Assembly (NCBI GenBank): GCA_910587165.1
Contig: CAJUKP010000001.1
Span: forward strand, 1 to 64,000
Length of the DNA stretch: 64,000 nt
Direction of reading: 5' to 3'
From: an uncultured Duncaniella sp.
Lineage (GTDB): Bacteria > Bacteroidota > Bacteroidia > Bacteroidales > Muribaculaceae
The notes under the pieces were generated by a model, which saw nothing but the letters and a program-made list of their open reading frames with translations, had not been told where the DNA came from and made no database searches. The position numbers and the translations under genes are program-made. This document shows, piece by piece, positions 50,879 to 61,319 of the stretch (position 1 is the stretch's first letter; the number at the start of each line of letters is the position of its first letter).

Positions 50879-52527
50879 CCACCTGGTATATCTCAAGAGC
50901 GACATTCCCATTCTGGCTGATACTTGCCGCCGACTGCGTCATCATAATGACAGCAGGGGTGCTCGCATCTGTCTACGATACATCGCTCTCCGCGGTCATC
51001 AGCAATCTCGGGCCGCACCTCTCGACATATTCGGTCTATCTGATATGTTACATCATGGCCCTGGGGCTCTTCCATGTCTATGCAGGAATAGTGCGCCAGA
51101 CCACCATCGGCGACCTCGGCCGTCTCGGATGCGCCATGACAGCCGGCGCGCTCATGGCGGGTGCGGTCCAGAGCTTCCTGCCGCTCCACCATCTTGACAT
51201 CACCCCGATACCCGGACAGGAGATACTGCTGCAGTGTCTGCTGGCCACCATCATGATGTCGGGCATGAGAATCGCCGCCAAGACGTTCTATGACCTCTAT
51301 CTGCGTCACTCGTCCGGAGTGGGTCCCTACGGATACAGCGACAAGGCCCTCTCGGACATGGAGATCACATCTCTGCTCCAGCGCAAGCCCATCTCGGTGG
51401 ACATGGACAGTATCAGCGACGCCATCAACGGCAAGTGTGTGCTCGTCACCGGCGCGGCAGGTTCGATCGGGTCCGAACTCACCCGTATGCTCGCCCGCCT
51501 GTGCCCCTCACGGCTCGTGCTGATTGACCAGGCCGAGACGCCGCTCCACGACCTTGTGCTTGAGATGGAGCGTCTGTTTCCCCATGTCCCCTGCACATTT
51601 GTGGTGACATCGCTGTGCCATTCCCACCGCATGGAGCGGGTGTTTGCCGAGAGCCATCCCGATATAGTGTTCCATGCAGCCGCCTACAAGCACGTGCCCA
51701 TGATGGAGGACAATCCGGTGGAGAGTGTGCTGAACAACGTAGACGGCACACGCAAGCTCGCCGACATATCGGTGGCGGCGGGTGTGAAGAAATTCGTGAT
51801 GATCTCGACCGACAAGGCCGTGAACCCCACCAATGTGATGGGCTGCTCCAAACGCATCTGCGAGATGTATTGCCAGAGCCTTTCATCGAGCCAGAATGTC
51901 ACACAGTTCATCACCACGCGGTTCGGCAACGTGCTCGGTTCAAACGGCTCCGTGATCCCCACCTTCCGCGACCAGATACGCCGCGGAGGCCCGGTGAGAG
52001 TGACCCACCCGAAAGTGATACGCTATTTCATGCTCATCTCCGAGGCCTGCTCGCTTGTGCTCGAGGCAGCCACGATCGGACGCGGCGGCGAGATATTCGT
52101 GTTCGACATGGGACAGCCTGTGAGGATAGTCGACCTCGCCCGCAACATGATCAGGCTGAGCGGCCGCCTCAACGTTGACATCGAGTTCACCGGTCTACGT
52201 CCCGGCGAGAAGCTCTATGAGGAGGTGCTGAGCGACAAGGAGAAGGTGCTCCCCACCCGTCACCCGCTCATCAGCATAGCCAGGGTGCGTCCGGGCAACT
52301 TCACAGCCATCTCAGCCCAGATCAGCAACCTCATCATGACCGCGAGATCCTACCTGCCTCTCGAGACCGTGAGACTGATGAAACGCATGGTGCCGGAATA
52401 CATCTCACCCTCCGGCAGCCCGTATGCCGTGCTCGATCCACCCAAGGCTTTTACCGAAGCCTCACAACCGCAACAGCTGCAACACCTGACACCGGCCACC
52501 GCAACGGCCTCGCCTGACTTCAACTGA
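50863..52527 (+). CDS. membrane NDP-sugar 4,6-dehydratase (PglF/CapD-like), short form
   Basis: This 554-residue protein has four N-terminal membrane helices (about 15-140) and a dehydratase domain with the NAD loop VLVTGAAGSIGSELTR (197-203 for the glycines). Its catalytic STDKAVNPTNVMGCSKR has the MxxxK active site typical of FlaA1/WbpM/PglF. The Rossmann-like domain normally found between these parts seems absent: only about 50 residues link them. It likely makes UDP-4-keto-6-deoxy-GlcNAc, the substrate for the aminotransferase. Confidence 0.88.
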   Translation: MFEKVATWYISRATFPFWLILAADCVIIMTAGVLASVYDTSLSAVISNLGPHLSTYSVYLICYIMALGLFHVYAGIVRQTTIGDLGRLGCAMTAGALMAGAVQSFLPLHHLDITPIPGQEILLQCLLATIMMSGMRIAAKTFYDLYLRHSSGVGPYGYSDKALSDMEITSLLQRKPISVDMDSISDAINGKCVLVTGAAGSIGSELTRMLARLCPSRLVLIDQAETPLHDLVLEMERLFPHVPCTFVVTSLCHSHRMERVFAESHPDIVFHAAAYKHVPMMEDNPVESVLNNVDGTRKLADISVAAGVKKFVMISTDKAVNPTNVMGCSKRICEMYCQSLSSSQNVTQFITTRFGNVLGSNGSVIPTFRDQIRRGGPVRVTHPKVIRYFMLISEACSLVLEAATIGRGGEIFVFDMGQPVRIVDLARNMIRLSGRLNVDIEFTGLRPGEKLYEEVLSDKEKVLPTRHPLISIARVRPGNFTAISAQISNLIMTARSYLPLETVRLMKRMVPEYISPSGSPYAVLDPPKAFTEASQPQQLQHLTPATATASPDFN

Positions 52528-52583
52528 CGACATCGACCTTTCAAGCTGACATAAAGAAACGCAAGCAAACAAGTAACGACAAA

Positions 52584-54491
52584 ATGAATCAATTCAAGGG
52601 AATAAAAAGAACACTTCTCAGGCTTTCCATGGCACTGGGAGCAATAGCCGCACCGGTCTGCGGCGGCGCACAGGAGGCAACACCCCTGTCGCCGCAGGAG
52701 TTTGACCAAAAGTATTCCGACTACAATGTGGTCTACCGCGACTCATCCACCATCACGGCACCCACCACACATGAGGTGGTAAACGAGAATCTGTCGCCAT
52801 ATCAGGTGGTGACCAACAAGTTCGGCAAGAACTGGTTTGCCTTCGCCACCGGAGGCGCCCATACCTTCAGAGGCGACTATTCCGACTGGGACAAATTCTC
52901 GGGAACCATCTCGTATGACTGGAGCGTGGGTATAGGCAAATGGTTCACACCCGGCATAGCAGTCAAGCTGGAATTCATCCGTTCAGAATCGCGCGGCTAC
53001 ACGGCCAACATGACCGGCGGCTACGGCTATGGCGACGTGATGTTCTATCCCAGCAAGGAGGACCCGGATGCCGAGCCCTACCGCAAGATGAAGACCCGCT
53101 GGTGGGACATCTCCGGCTCGGTGATCTTCAACCTCTCCCGCCTCTTTCTGGGCTATGAGGGCTACAATTCACCATCGAGAATGAACCAGTTCATGTTCGC
53201 CGCCGGCATCGGAGGAGTGCATCATCTCGGTTTCGGCCACAGCCACGGCTCCGACAATGAGTGGAGCGGACACCTGGAGCTGCAATACAGCCGCTTCTTC
53301 ACCCGCTCGAAGCGCTGGAGTCTCGACGCAAAGATCAGAGGACTGTTCTATCAGACCAACTTCGACCTCGAATATGGCCAGGGCAACCATGCCGCAAACA
53401 AGTGGGACTGCAACATCGGCATAGACCTCGGATTCACCTTCTATCTCGACTCCAAGCGTCACCGCGGATGGAAAACCGCCGTGACCCACACCCATACCCG
53501 CGACTACACCGTGCAGCAATACCGCGAGGTGCGCGTCAAGGAGCAGGAGTCGCCCATGAGCAGCTTCTCAGAGATCACATTCTATGTGTTCTACCCCAAC
53601 AACTACTCCGGCCGCAACGACGCTCCGCTCGTGCAGAGCGATGTCAACGCCATCGACTACCTCACCGGCGGTATCTATACCCAGAAGCGGTATGCCGACA
53701 ACGCCCAGGTGGCCGTGAATCTCATCAACCACAAGAGCCTCGCCGGACTCCCGACCACCGATCTGCCCACCGAGCCGGCTGACACCGACTTCAGCATCAA
53801 CTACATCCCGCGCGGCTATGAAATGGGCGAGGGCCCCATCTCGCTCTCCGACAATCCGGACTCGCTCACCAATTTCCGCGCCAAGGCCGGATTCTACTAC
53901 GCCCCGATCTACGGCGACCATCACAAGTGGCACTACCGTATCGACGACGCTACCCTCGACCAGAAACTCCTCTCGGAGAAGAACTATTTCGAGACCGAGA
54001 CATTCGGACTGAACGCCAACAAGGGCATACAGACCATCAAGGCCAACTTCAACGCCCCGGAAAACGAGTATCTCGTGTCGCTCGCCGATATGTATGCCGC
54101 CCTCAACACCAACAGCGGCCACATAGCCTCGCACACCGACTCGGAGACAGTCAAGAACATACGCGAGATCATCAACACGGGCGTGATCACCGCCATCCAT
54201 GTGGAGGGCCTCGCCACGAGCCAGGACAACTATACCGGACCCAACTCGAAGGAAGTGGGCATCATGCGCAACACAGCACTCTCCGAAAACCGAGCCAACA
54301 CAGTCATGGCCTGGCTGAAGGGGTATGACTGCTTCCGCGACATCGACTCCAAGACCTACAGGGTCAGCTCGTTCAAGAATCCCATCTACGGCATCGGAGT
54401 GGTGGACGATCCCTCCACCCGCGGCCTCAACGCCAAGCTGAACCGCTGTGTGAAAGTGCACATCCAGTACATGATACCTCCGCGCCGCTGA
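52584..54491 (+). CDS. outer-membrane barrel protein with OmpA-like C-terminus
   Basis: This 635-residue protein has a signal peptide (about 1-29, ending GGAQ). A barrel-like region follows (about 75-300, many alternating aromatic strands such as NWFAFATGGAHTFRGDY and GLFYQTNFDLEYG). The C-terminal domain has the OmpA-type pattern IHVEGLATSQDNY, ALSENRANTVMAWLKG and NRCVKVHIQYM (peptidoglycan-binding fold). It is probably an envelope anchor. The start is 57 bases after the dehydratase gene. Confidence 0.78.
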   Translation: MNQFKGIKRTLLRLSMALGAIAAPVCGGAQEATPLSPQEFDQKYSDYNVVYRDSSTITAPTTHEVVNENLSPYQVVTNKFGKNWFAFATGGAHTFRGDYSDWDKFSGTISYDWSVGIGKWFTPGIAVKLEFIRSESRGYTANMTGGYGYGDVMFYPSKEDPDAEPYRKMKTRWWDISGSVIFNLSRLFLGYEGYNSPSRMNQFMFAAGIGGVHHLGFGHSHGSDNEWSGHLELQYSRFFTRSKRWSLDAKIRGLFYQTNFDLEYGQGNHAANKWDCNIGIDLGFTFYLDSKRHRGWKTAVTHTHTRDYTVQQYREVRVKEQESPMSSFSEITFYVFYPNNYSGRNDAPLVQSDVNAIDYLTGGIYTQKRYADNAQVAVNLINHKSLAGLPTTDLPTEPADTDFSINYIPRGYEMGEGPISLSDNPDSLTNFRAKAGFYYAPIYGDHHKWHYRIDDATLDQKLLSEKNYFETETFGLNANKGIQTIKANFNAPENEYLVSLADMYAALNTNSGHIASHTDSETVKNIREIINTGVITAIHVEGLATSQDNYTGPNSKEVGIMRNTALSENRANTVMAWLKGYDCFRDIDSKTYRVSSFKNPIYGIGVVDDPSTRGLNAKLNRCVKVHIQYMIPPRR

Positions 54492-54522
54492 GCCGGACTG
54501 AAAATAAACATCCCTTGAAGCC

Positions 54523-54560
54523 GGGCCCGGATCATCCGCAAGGATGCCGGGCCCTATTTT
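54523..54560 (+). terminator. terminator after the OmpA-like gene
   Basis: An eight-base-pair GC stem (GGGCCCGG with CCGGGCCC), a two-base bulge, then CATCC-GCAA-GGATG with a GNRA loop, followed by TATTTTAT. This is a good intrinsic terminator. Confidence 0.8.
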
Positions 54561-54638
54561 ATAGGTTAAAATAGGTTAATCTTTACAAATATCCGCTATT
54601 TTCAAAGGCTTCCCTATACATCTTATATATATATTCAC

Positions 54639-54646
54639 TATCTTTG
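54639..54646 (+). promoter_or_regulatory. -7 box for the rimP-nusA-infB operon
   Basis: TATCTTTG matches TAnnTTTG 59 bases before the rimP start; the upstream region is very A/T-rich (54600-54640). No clear -33 box. Confidence 0.55.
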
Positions 54647-54704
54647 CAGTCAGAAAAGTCACGGAGGAGGCAGGTTGCCTTCTCCGAATTTATTGTATAT
54701 ACTT

Positions 54705-55172
54705 ATGATTGACAAGCAAGAGGTTGCCGCACTTGTGGCCAAGGCCATAGAGAACACCGACGCATATATGGTGGAGCTGGCAGTATCACCCGAAAATGAC
54801 ATTGTGGTAGAGCTTGACAGCCCGACGGGCGTTGACCTCGACTTCTGCACCGAGGTGAGCCGGCAGCTCAACGAGGCTCTCGACCGTGACAAGGAGGACT
54901 ATTCGCTCGAGGTAGGCACCGCCTCCCTCTCGGCCCCCTTCAAGGTGAGACAGCAATATGAGAAGCATATAGGCGACAATGTAGACATCCTCACCCGCGA
55001 CGGACGCAAGTTCACCGCCCTGCTCACAGCCGTGGGCGACGGCGACTTCACAGTCGAGGTGACCCGCAAGGTGAAAGAGCCCGGACAGAAACGGCCCGTG
55101 CTCGTGGCCGAGCCCGAAACACTCAGGATGGAGGACTGCAAGCAGGTGTGCTATCACTTCGACTTCAAATGA
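54705..55172 (+). CDS. rimP: ribosome maturation factor RimP
   Basis: The protein has 155 residues from the ATG at 54705 (MIDKQEVAALVAKAI). The family core with DSPTGVDLDFCTEVSRQLNE and the SAPFKVRQQYEKHIG segment is present. RimP assists 30S assembly. It heads the classical rimP-nusA-infB cluster. Confidence 0.93.
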   Translation: MIDKQEVAALVAKAIENTDAYMVELAVSPENDIVVELDSPTGVDLDFCTEVSRQLNEALDRDKEDYSLEVGTASLSAPFKVRQQYEKHIGDNVDILTRDGRKFTALLTAVGDGDFTVEVTRKVKEPGQKRPVLVAEPETLRMEDCKQVCYHFDFK

Positions 55173-55239
55173 TCCCCCGTATCCCAGCTACCGAAACTAT
55201 TAATCCCAAGATATAAAAATCTCCCACTTTAGATAAGAT

Positions 55240-56526
55240 ATGGCAAGAAAAGAAGAAGCCCCCAACATGGTGGAGCGTTTCGCCGAATTCAAGGAACTCA
55301 AGAACATCGACAAGACCACGATGGTCAGCGTGCTGGAAGAGTCGTTCCGCAACGTGCTGGCCAAGATGTTCGGCACCGACGAGAACCTCGACGTGATCAT
55401 GAACCCCGACAAGGGTGACGTGCAGATCTTCCAGAATCTCGAGGTAGTGCCCGACGGCGAGGTGACCAACCCCAACCTGCAGATCTCGCTGACCGACGCC
55501 CGCGCCGACGATGACCCCGATGTGGAGATTGGCGAGGAGCACACCAAGGAGATTTTCTTCGCCGACTTCGGCCGCCGTGCCATCCTCAACCTCCGCCAGA
55601 CACTCCAGTCGAAGATCCTCGACCTGCAGAAAGAGGCTATCTACGACAAGTTCAAGGAGCTCGAGGGCGAGCTCGTGTCAGGTGAGGTCTATCAGACATG
55701 GTCGCGCGAGACACTCCTGCTCGACGACGAGAAGAACGAGCTTCTCCTCCCTAAGAGCGAGTCGATCCCCGGCGATTTCTTCCGCAAGGGTGAGACCGTG
55801 CTGGCCGTGATCCACAACGTGGACAACAAGAACAACAACCCCAAGATCACCGTGTCGCGCACAAGCGAGGCCTTCCTTCGCCGCCTCTTCGAGCGCGACG
55901 TGCCCGAGATCCTCGACGGACTTATAGCCATAAAGGCTGTCGCCCGCATCCCGGGAGAGCGCGCCAAGATAGCCGTGGAGAGCTATGACGACCGCATCGA
56001 CCCCGTCGGAGCCTGTGTAGGTGTGAAGGGATCGCGCATCCACGGTATTGTCCGCGAGCTCCACAACGAGAACATCGACGTGATCAACTATACCTCCAAC
56101 CCCTCGCTCTTCATCCAGCGCGCCCTGAGCCCCGCCAAGATCTCGAGCATACATCTGGACGAGGAGGAGAAGAAAGCCGAGGTGTTCCTCAAGCCCGAGG
56201 AGGTCTCCCTGGCCATCGGCAAGGGGGGCATGAACATCAAGCTCGCCTCGATGCTCTCAGGTTACACCATCGACGTTTACCGCGACACCCCCAACGAGGT
56301 CGACGAAGACATCTATCTCGACGAGTTCAAGGACGAGATAGACGGCTGGGTGATCGACGCTCTCAAGGATATGGGCTGCATCACAGCCAAGAACGTTCTC
56401 AACACTCCCCGCGAGATGCTCATCGAGAAGGCAGACCTCGAGGAGGAGACCGTCGACAACGTGATACGCATCCTCAAGGCAGAGTTTGAGGACGACGAGG
56501 AGCCCCAGGAGCCTGCAGCCGAGTGA
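55240..56526 (+). CDS. nusA: transcription termination/antitermination protein NusA
   Basis: This 428-residue protein has an N-terminal RNA-polymerase-binding domain (1-150), an S1 domain (SGEVYQTWSRETLLL) and KH domains with VGACVGVKGSRIHGIVREL and ISLAIGKGGMN-type loop (VSLAIGKGGMNIKLA). The C-terminal acidic stretch (EFEDDEEPQEPAAE) replaces the extra repeats found in gamma-proteobacteria. It lies 67 bases after rimP. Confidence 0.96.
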   Translation: MARKEEAPNMVERFAEFKELKNIDKTTMVSVLEESFRNVLAKMFGTDENLDVIMNPDKGDVQIFQNLEVVPDGEVTNPNLQISLTDARADDDPDVEIGEEHTKEIFFADFGRRAILNLRQTLQSKILDLQKEAIYDKFKELEGELVSGEVYQTWSRETLLLDDEKNELLLPKSESIPGDFFRKGETVLAVIHNVDNKNNNPKITVSRTSEAFLRRLFERDVPEILDGLIAIKAVARIPGERAKIAVESYDDRIDPVGACVGVKGSRIHGIVRELHNENIDVINYTSNPSLFIQRALSPAKISSIHLDEEEKKAEVFLKPEEVSLAIGKGGMNIKLASMLSGYTIDVYRDTPNEVDEDIYLDEFKDEIDGWVIDALKDMGCITAKNVLNTPREMLIEKADLEEETVDNVIRILKAEFEDDEEPQEPAAE

Positions 56527-56658
56527 CGGGAGCGCGGTCAACCACGGCCGCGCCACACCATCCCTCCCTCTCCCCCACTCCATTAACAACCAACCTAAAA
56601 CAGATTACGCAAAGCCACGCGAGAGCTCTGTCGACAACGTGGCTTCCCAATACACAAT

Positions 56659-59631
56659 ATGCCGAGAATAAAGATCAGCCAAGCCGCCAAAGAATTCAAC
56701 GTCTCCATCCCCACCGTGGTGGAACAGTTGCAGAAGAAAGGCATCGCCATTGATGCCACAAGCCCAAACACACGCATCGACGAGGCTGCCTACGACATCC
56801 TCGTGGAAGCATTCCAGCCTGACCGCAAGGAGCGTGAGCGCATCGAGAATATGCGTCACAAAGTGACCGAACGCGAACCGGCCGCCACCCCCAAAGCAGC
56901 GGAGGAGACTCCCGCGCCCAAGGCTGAATCTTCCGAAGCAACCCATGTGTCCGGCCCGAAAGTGGTGGGACACATCCAACTCGACAAACACAACAACCCC
57001 ATAGCTCCCAAGCCCGAGCCCAAGCCCGAGCAACCGAAGGAGAAACACTCCGCACCCGCTCCGGCGCCGGCCGAGTCAAAACCCGAGCCCAAGCCTGAAG
57101 CGAAGCCTGCCACCCCAAAGGCCGAAGTCACGGAGAACAAACCCCAGGTCAAGGCAGAGGCACCCGCCGTGGAGACCAAGCCCGCCCCCGAAGCCAAACC
57201 CGAACAGCCGAAGGCCGAAGTGAAACCCGAACCCAAACCCGAAGTGAAATCCGAATCCGAACCCAAACCCGAGTCCCGTCCCGAAGTGAAGCCCGCCCCC
57301 GCAGCTGAGACACCCAAAGCCGAGCCCGAAGTGTTCCGCTACAGCCCCGAGCCCCAGGTGGCCGGACCGAAGGTAGTGGGCCACATCGACCTGGCCACAC
57401 TCAACCAGTCAACCCGCCCCAAAAAGAAAACCAAGGAGGAACGCCGCAACGAGCGCAACGGCGCAAACCGCGGCGGTGCCGGACAGGGCGCAGCAGCCGG
57501 ACAGGCCGGCGCAAACCGCAAGAAGCGCCAGCGCATCGGCGGTAAGGAAAAGATCGACATCGAGAAGGCCGGTCAGAACGACGGCGGAAACAACCGCGGC
57601 GGCAACAACAATAACAACCGTGGCGGTGGAAACAATGGCGGAAACGGCGGCGGCAACAACCGTGCCGGAGGAAACAACCGCGGCGGAGGCAACCGCAACA
57701 AGCGCGCACCGCTCCACACCGAAGTGAACGAGGAGGATGTGCAGAAGCAGGTACGCGAGACTCTCGCCCGCCTCACATCCAAGGACAAAGGCCAGAAGAA
57801 AGGCGCCAAATGGCGCAAGGAAAAACGCGAGGCTTTCGCCAACCGTGCACATGAGGCCGAGGCCGAGGCAGCAGCCGAGAGCAAGGTGCTGAAGCTCACC
57901 GAATTCGTGACCGCCAACGACCTTGCCGTGATGATGGATGTGCCCATCAACAACGTCATCGCCACCTGCATGAATCTCGGTGTCATGGTGAGCATCAACC
58001 AGCGTCTCGATGCCGAGACCATCAATATCGTGGCCGAGGAGTTCGGCTACAAGACCGAATATGTATCGGCAGAGGTGGTCGAGGCCATCCAGCAGGAGGA
58101 GGACACCGAGGAGGAACTCGTGTCACGTCCCCCCATCGTCACCGTCATGGGCCATGTGGACCACGGCAAGACATCGCTGCTCGACTATATCCGCAATGCC
58201 AACGTGATCGCCGGCGAGGCCGGAGGCATCACCCAGCACATCGGAGCCTACAACGTGAAGCTCTCCGACGGACGCCACATCACATTCCTCGACACCCCCG
58301 GCCACGAGGCCTTCACCGCCATGCGTGCGCGTGGCGCCAAGGTGACCGACCTCTGTATCATCATCGTGGCCGCCGACGACAATGTGATGCCCCAGACCGT
58401 CGAGGCCATCAACCATGCCTCGGCAGCAGGTGTACCCATCGTATTCGCCATCAACAAGATAGACAAACCCGCCGCCAACCCTGACAAGATCAAGGAGGAG
58501 CTCGCGCAGATGAACTACCTCGTGGAGGAATGGGGCGGCAAATACCAGTCGCAGGACATCTCGGCCAAGAAGGGCATCGGTGTCGACGAACTGATGGAGA
58601 AGGTGCTTCTCGAAGCCGAGCTGCTCGAGCTCCGCGCCAACCCCAAACGCCGTGCCACCGGTTCGATCATCGAGTCGTCGCTCGACAAGGGCCGCGGCTA
58701 CGTGGCCACAGTGCTCGTGCAGAACGGCACACTCCGCGTGGGCGACACTATACTCGCCGGAACCCATTTCGGCCGCGTCAAGGCCATGTTCAACGAGCGT
58801 AACCAGCGCATCAAGGAGGCCGGTCCCGCCGAGCCCGCCCTGATCCTGGGCCTCAACGGCGCGCCCACCGCCGGCGACACATTCAATGTGATGGAGACCG
58901 AGCAGGAGGCACGTGAGATAGCCTCGAAGCGCGAGCAGCTTCAGCGCGAGCTGGGTCTGCGCACCGCCAAGCGCACCACTCTCGAGGAGATCGGACGCCG
59001 CCGCGCCATCGGCAACTTCCACGAACTCAACATCATCGTCAAGGGTGACGTGGACGGTTCCATCGAGGCCCTCTCCGACTCGCTCATCAAGCTCTCCACC
59101 GAGGAGGTCAAGGTCAACGTGCTCCACAAAGCCGTCGGCGCCATCTCGGAGAGTGATGTCACCCTCGCCGCCGCTTCAGACGCCATCATCATCGGTTTCC
59201 AGGTCCGTCCCTCCCAGGCAGCCCGTCGCGCCGCCGAGCGTGACGGCGTAGAGATACGTCTCTATTCCGTGATCTACCAGGCCATCGAGGAGGTGAAGGA
59301 CGCTATGGAGGGTATGCTCGCCCCCGAGATAAAGGAGGAGGTGATCGGCACAGCCGAGGTGCTACAGACATTCCACATCTCCAAGGTGGGCACCATCGCC
59401 GGAGCCATCATCCGCGAAGGAAAGATCAAGCGCGGCTGCAAGGTGCGCCTCATCCGCGACGGCATCGTGCGCTATACCGGCGAGCTCGGTTCGCTCAAGC
59501 GCATGAAGGACGACGTCAAGGAGGTGACCTCGGGCTACGACTGCGGTCTCTCAATAGCAGGCTACAATGACATCCAGGAGGGTGACATCATCGAAGGATT
59601 CGAGGAAGTCGAAGTGAAGAAGTCTCTCTGA
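56659..59631 (+). CDS. infB: translation initiation factor IF-2
   Basis: This 990-residue GTPase brings initiator tRNA to the ribosome. Its C-terminal two thirds are standard: G1 motif GHVDHGKTS (about 497-505), [14 protein letters not shown], then domains II to IV, ending EVKKSL. The N-terminal 370 residues are unusual in composition: a Pro/Glu/Lys/Ala-rich part (about 75-220) followed by an Arg/Gly/Asn-rich part (about 308-350: repeated NNRGG, GGNNN). A short IF2 N-terminal helix domain ([20 protein letters not shown]) starts the protein. It lies 132 bases after nusA. Confidence 0.97.
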   Translation: MPRIKISQAAKEFNVSIPTVVEQLQKKGIAIDATSPNTRIDEAAYDILVEAFQPDRKERERIENMRHKVTEREPAATPKAAEETPAPKAESSEATHVSGPKVVGHIQLDKHNNPIAPKPEPKPEQPKEKHSAPAPAPAESKPEPKPEAKPATPKAEVTENKPQVKAEAPAVETKPAPEAKPEQPKAEVKPEPKPEVKSESEPKPESRPEVKPAPAAETPKAEPEVFRYSPEPQVAGPKVVGHIDLATLNQSTRPKKKTKEERRNERNGANRGGAGQGAAAGQAGANRKKRQRIGGKEKIDIEKAGQNDGGNNRGGNNNNNRGGGNNGGNGGGNNRAGGNNRGGGNRNKRAPLHTEVNEEDVQKQVRETLARLTSKDKGQKKGAKWRKEKREAFANRAHEAEAEAAAESKVLKLTEFVTANDLAVMMDVPINNVIATCMNLGVMVSINQRLDAETINIVAEEFGYKTEYVSAEVVEAIQQEEDTEEELVSRPPIVTVMGHVDHGKTSLLDYIRNANVIAGEAGGITQHIGAYNVKLSDGRHITFLDTPGHEAFTAMRARGAKVTDLCIIIVAADDNVMPQTVEAINHASAAGVPIVFAINKIDKPAANPDKIKEELAQMNYLVEEWGGKYQSQDISAKKGIGVDELMEKVLLEAELLELRANPKRRATGSIIESSLDKGRGYVATVLVQNGTLRVGDTILAGTHFGRVKAMFNERNQRIKEAGPAEPALILGLNGAPTAGDTFNVMETEQEAREIASKREQLQRELGLRTAKRTTLEEIGRRRAIGNFHELNIIVKGDVDGSIEALSDSLIKLSTEEVKVNVLHKAVGAISESDVTLAAASDAIIIGFQVRPSQAARRAAERDGVEIRLYSVIYQAIEEVKDAMEGMLAPEIKEEVIGTAEVLQTFHISKVGTIAGAIIREGKIKRGCKVRLIRDGIVRYTGELGSLKRMKDDVKEVTSGYDCGLSIAGYNDIQEGDIIEGFEEVEVKKSL

Positions 59632-59645
59632 GACGGAGAATCCCG

Positions 59646-60089
59646 ATGAGGGTCCACCTCAACATAGGAAGCAACCGCGGCCACCGCCAGGCTCTGATCG
59701 AGCGGGCGGTGGTCGCCCTCTCAGAGGCCCTTCCGGGGCCCCTTCTCCGCTCCGGTCTGTTCGAGAGCGAGCCGTGGGGATTCTCATCCCCCCACCGGTT
59801 CCTCAATCTCGCCGTGGCCATCGACCTTGACACCCCTCACCCCCCGCTGCGCCTGCTCGATATCACCCAGAAAGTGCAGAACTCCATAGACCCCTCCCCC
59901 CACCGGACGCCGGAGGGAGGATATGCCGACCGTGCGATAGACATCGACATCATAGCCGTGGACCGTGTCGTGCTCGACCACCCGAGGCTCACGCTCCCGC
60001 ATCCGCGCGCCCGTCTCAGGGATTTCGTCATCCTGCCGCTCAGACAGATCGACCCCGAGACCGCCGGATGGATCGCCGGTGAAAGCTGA
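59646..60089 (+). CDS. folK: 2-amino-4-hydroxy-6-hydroxymethyldihydropteridine pyrophosphokinase
   Basis: This 147-residue folate enzyme transfers pyrophosphate to the pterin. The start VHLNIGSNRGHRQALIERAV, the FESEPWGFSSPHRFLNLAV region and the signature RAIDIDIIAVD followed by LPHPRARLRDFVILPL are present. It lies 14 bases after infB. Confidence 0.92.
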   Translation: MRVHLNIGSNRGHRQALIERAVVALSEALPGPLLRSGLFESEPWGFSSPHRFLNLAVAIDLDTPHPPLRLLDITQKVQNSIDPSPHRTPEGGYADRAIDIDIIAVDRVVLDHPRLTLPHPRARLRDFVILPLRQIDPETAGWIAGES

Positions 60090-60107
60090 TACATCTTACG
60101 TTTACGT

Positions 60108-61319
60108 ATGAAGACAATGACCGACAAAACCGGAAAATACGGCCACATTTTCCCACTGCTTCTGCTCACAGTGGCCGGATTCACATTCAATACATCCGAA
60201 CTCATACCCATCGGCCTGCTCACCGACATAGCCTCTGACTTCCATGTCTCCGAGGCCCGTGCCGGACTTCTCATCACCGTCTACGCCTGGGTGGTGGCGC
60301 TCATGTCGCTCCCGCTCATGCTGCTGTTCGCCAAGTGGGACTACCGCCGCCTGATGATGTGGGTGGTGGGAGTGTTCTTCTTCTCCCACATTGGCTCCGT
60401 GATGTCAACAGGCTACTATTCCCTCATGGCCTCCCGCATAGGTGTCGCCCTGGCCCATTCCCTTTTCTGGTCCATAGCCCCGGCCATGGCCGTAGCTGTC
60501 ACCCCGCCTGAGAAGCGGGCCACCGCGCTGAGCGCGCTCGTGGCCGGCGGCGGCATAGCCCTGATAGCCGGACTCCCGCTGGGACGCATACTTGGCCTCG
60601 TGGCCGGATGGAGAGCCACTCTCGGGGCGCTCGGCGCACTTGCCGGACTGGTGTGGCTCGGCCTGAAATTCGGATTCCCGCCGCTGCCGCAGACTGACCG
60701 CTCGGAAAGCCGGAAAGCCATGCTCTCGTCGCTGGTCCACTGCAAGCCGCTGCTGATGATCTATCTCATCACCGCCGTGATAGTCACCGGCCATTACACC
60801 GGCTATTCCTACATAGAGCCGTTCATGGCCCAGGTGGCAGGGATGAAAGCGTCGGCGATCACCGTCACCCTCTCGCTCTTCGGAGTGGCCGGACTGATAG
60901 GCAGCTACATCATGTCGAGATGGTTCAACCGCTACTCGCGCCGGCTCATAGCCGGGTCGTGTCTCACTCTGCCGCTGATGATGCTGCTCCTCCTCCCCAT
61001 GACCGGAATCCATCCGCTGCTGCTGAGTGTGGTATGCATCTTCTGGGGCATGGCCATGACGGTCTACAACATCGCCTTCCAGAACGAGATCATCTCCCTT
61101 TTCCCCTCCGATTCGGCTGTGCCCATGAGCTTCTACTCGGGCATCTTCAATCTCGGCATCGGAGCAGGGGCATTCGTGGGGGGCATGATAGTCGATCATA
61201 ATCTCATAGACGAGATCGGCTACATCGGGGGTGTGATAGCCCTCGCCGCCGCCACCTATACACTCTTCTTCTATATGCCGGCAAGAGCCGTCAGAGACAA
61301 TTCGCCACAAAAGCCATGA
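60108..61319 (+). CDS. MFS transporter, SotB-like sugar/drug exporter
   Basis: This 403-residue protein has twelve hydrophobic helices and the MFS motif A-like stretch (MLLFAKWDYRRLMMW between helices 2 and 3). TSELIPIGLLTDIASDF near the start and VALAHSLFWSIAPAMAVAVT resemble the SotB/AraJ exporters of arabinose, IPTG and drugs. It starts 18 bases after folK and overlaps the acyltransferase gene by ATGA. Confidence 0.85.
   Translation: MKTMTDKTGKYGHIFPLLLLTVAGFTFNTSELIPIGLLTDIASDFHVSEARAGLLITVYAWVVALMSLPLMLLFAKWDYRRLMMWVVGVFFFSHIGSVMSTGYYSLMASRIGVALAHSLFWSIAPAMAVAVTPPEKRATALSALVAGGGIALIAGLPLGRILGLVAGWRATLGALGALAGLVWLGLKFGFPPLPQTDRSESRKAMLSSLVHCKPLLMIYLITAVIVTGHYTGYSYIEPFMAQVAGMKASAITVTLSLFGVAGLIGSYIMSRWFNRYSRRLIAGSCLTLPLMMLLLLPMTGIHPLLLSVVCIFWGMAMTVYNIAFQNEIISLFPSDSAVPMSFYSGIFNLGIGAGAFVGGMIVDHNLIDEIGYIGGVIALAAATYTLFFYMPARAVRDNSPQKP

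Noticed and set aside
49004..52570. Shared 21-base motif CATAAAGAAAC(A/G)CAAGC(T/A)AAC before the pglC-like and OmpA-like genes
   Set aside because: Two mismatches in 21 bases between A-rich leaders is about what chance allows in 64 kb, and the distances to the start codons differ (47 and 13 bases).
53568..54461. Long antisense frame of 297 residues
   Set aside because: It is a high-GC shadow of the OmpA-like gene, with Val/Gly/Glu-rich composition and no motif.
58123..59127. Long antisense frame of 334 residues inside infB
   Set aside because: It mirrors the conserved GTPase domain on the other strand; composition is that of a codon shadow.
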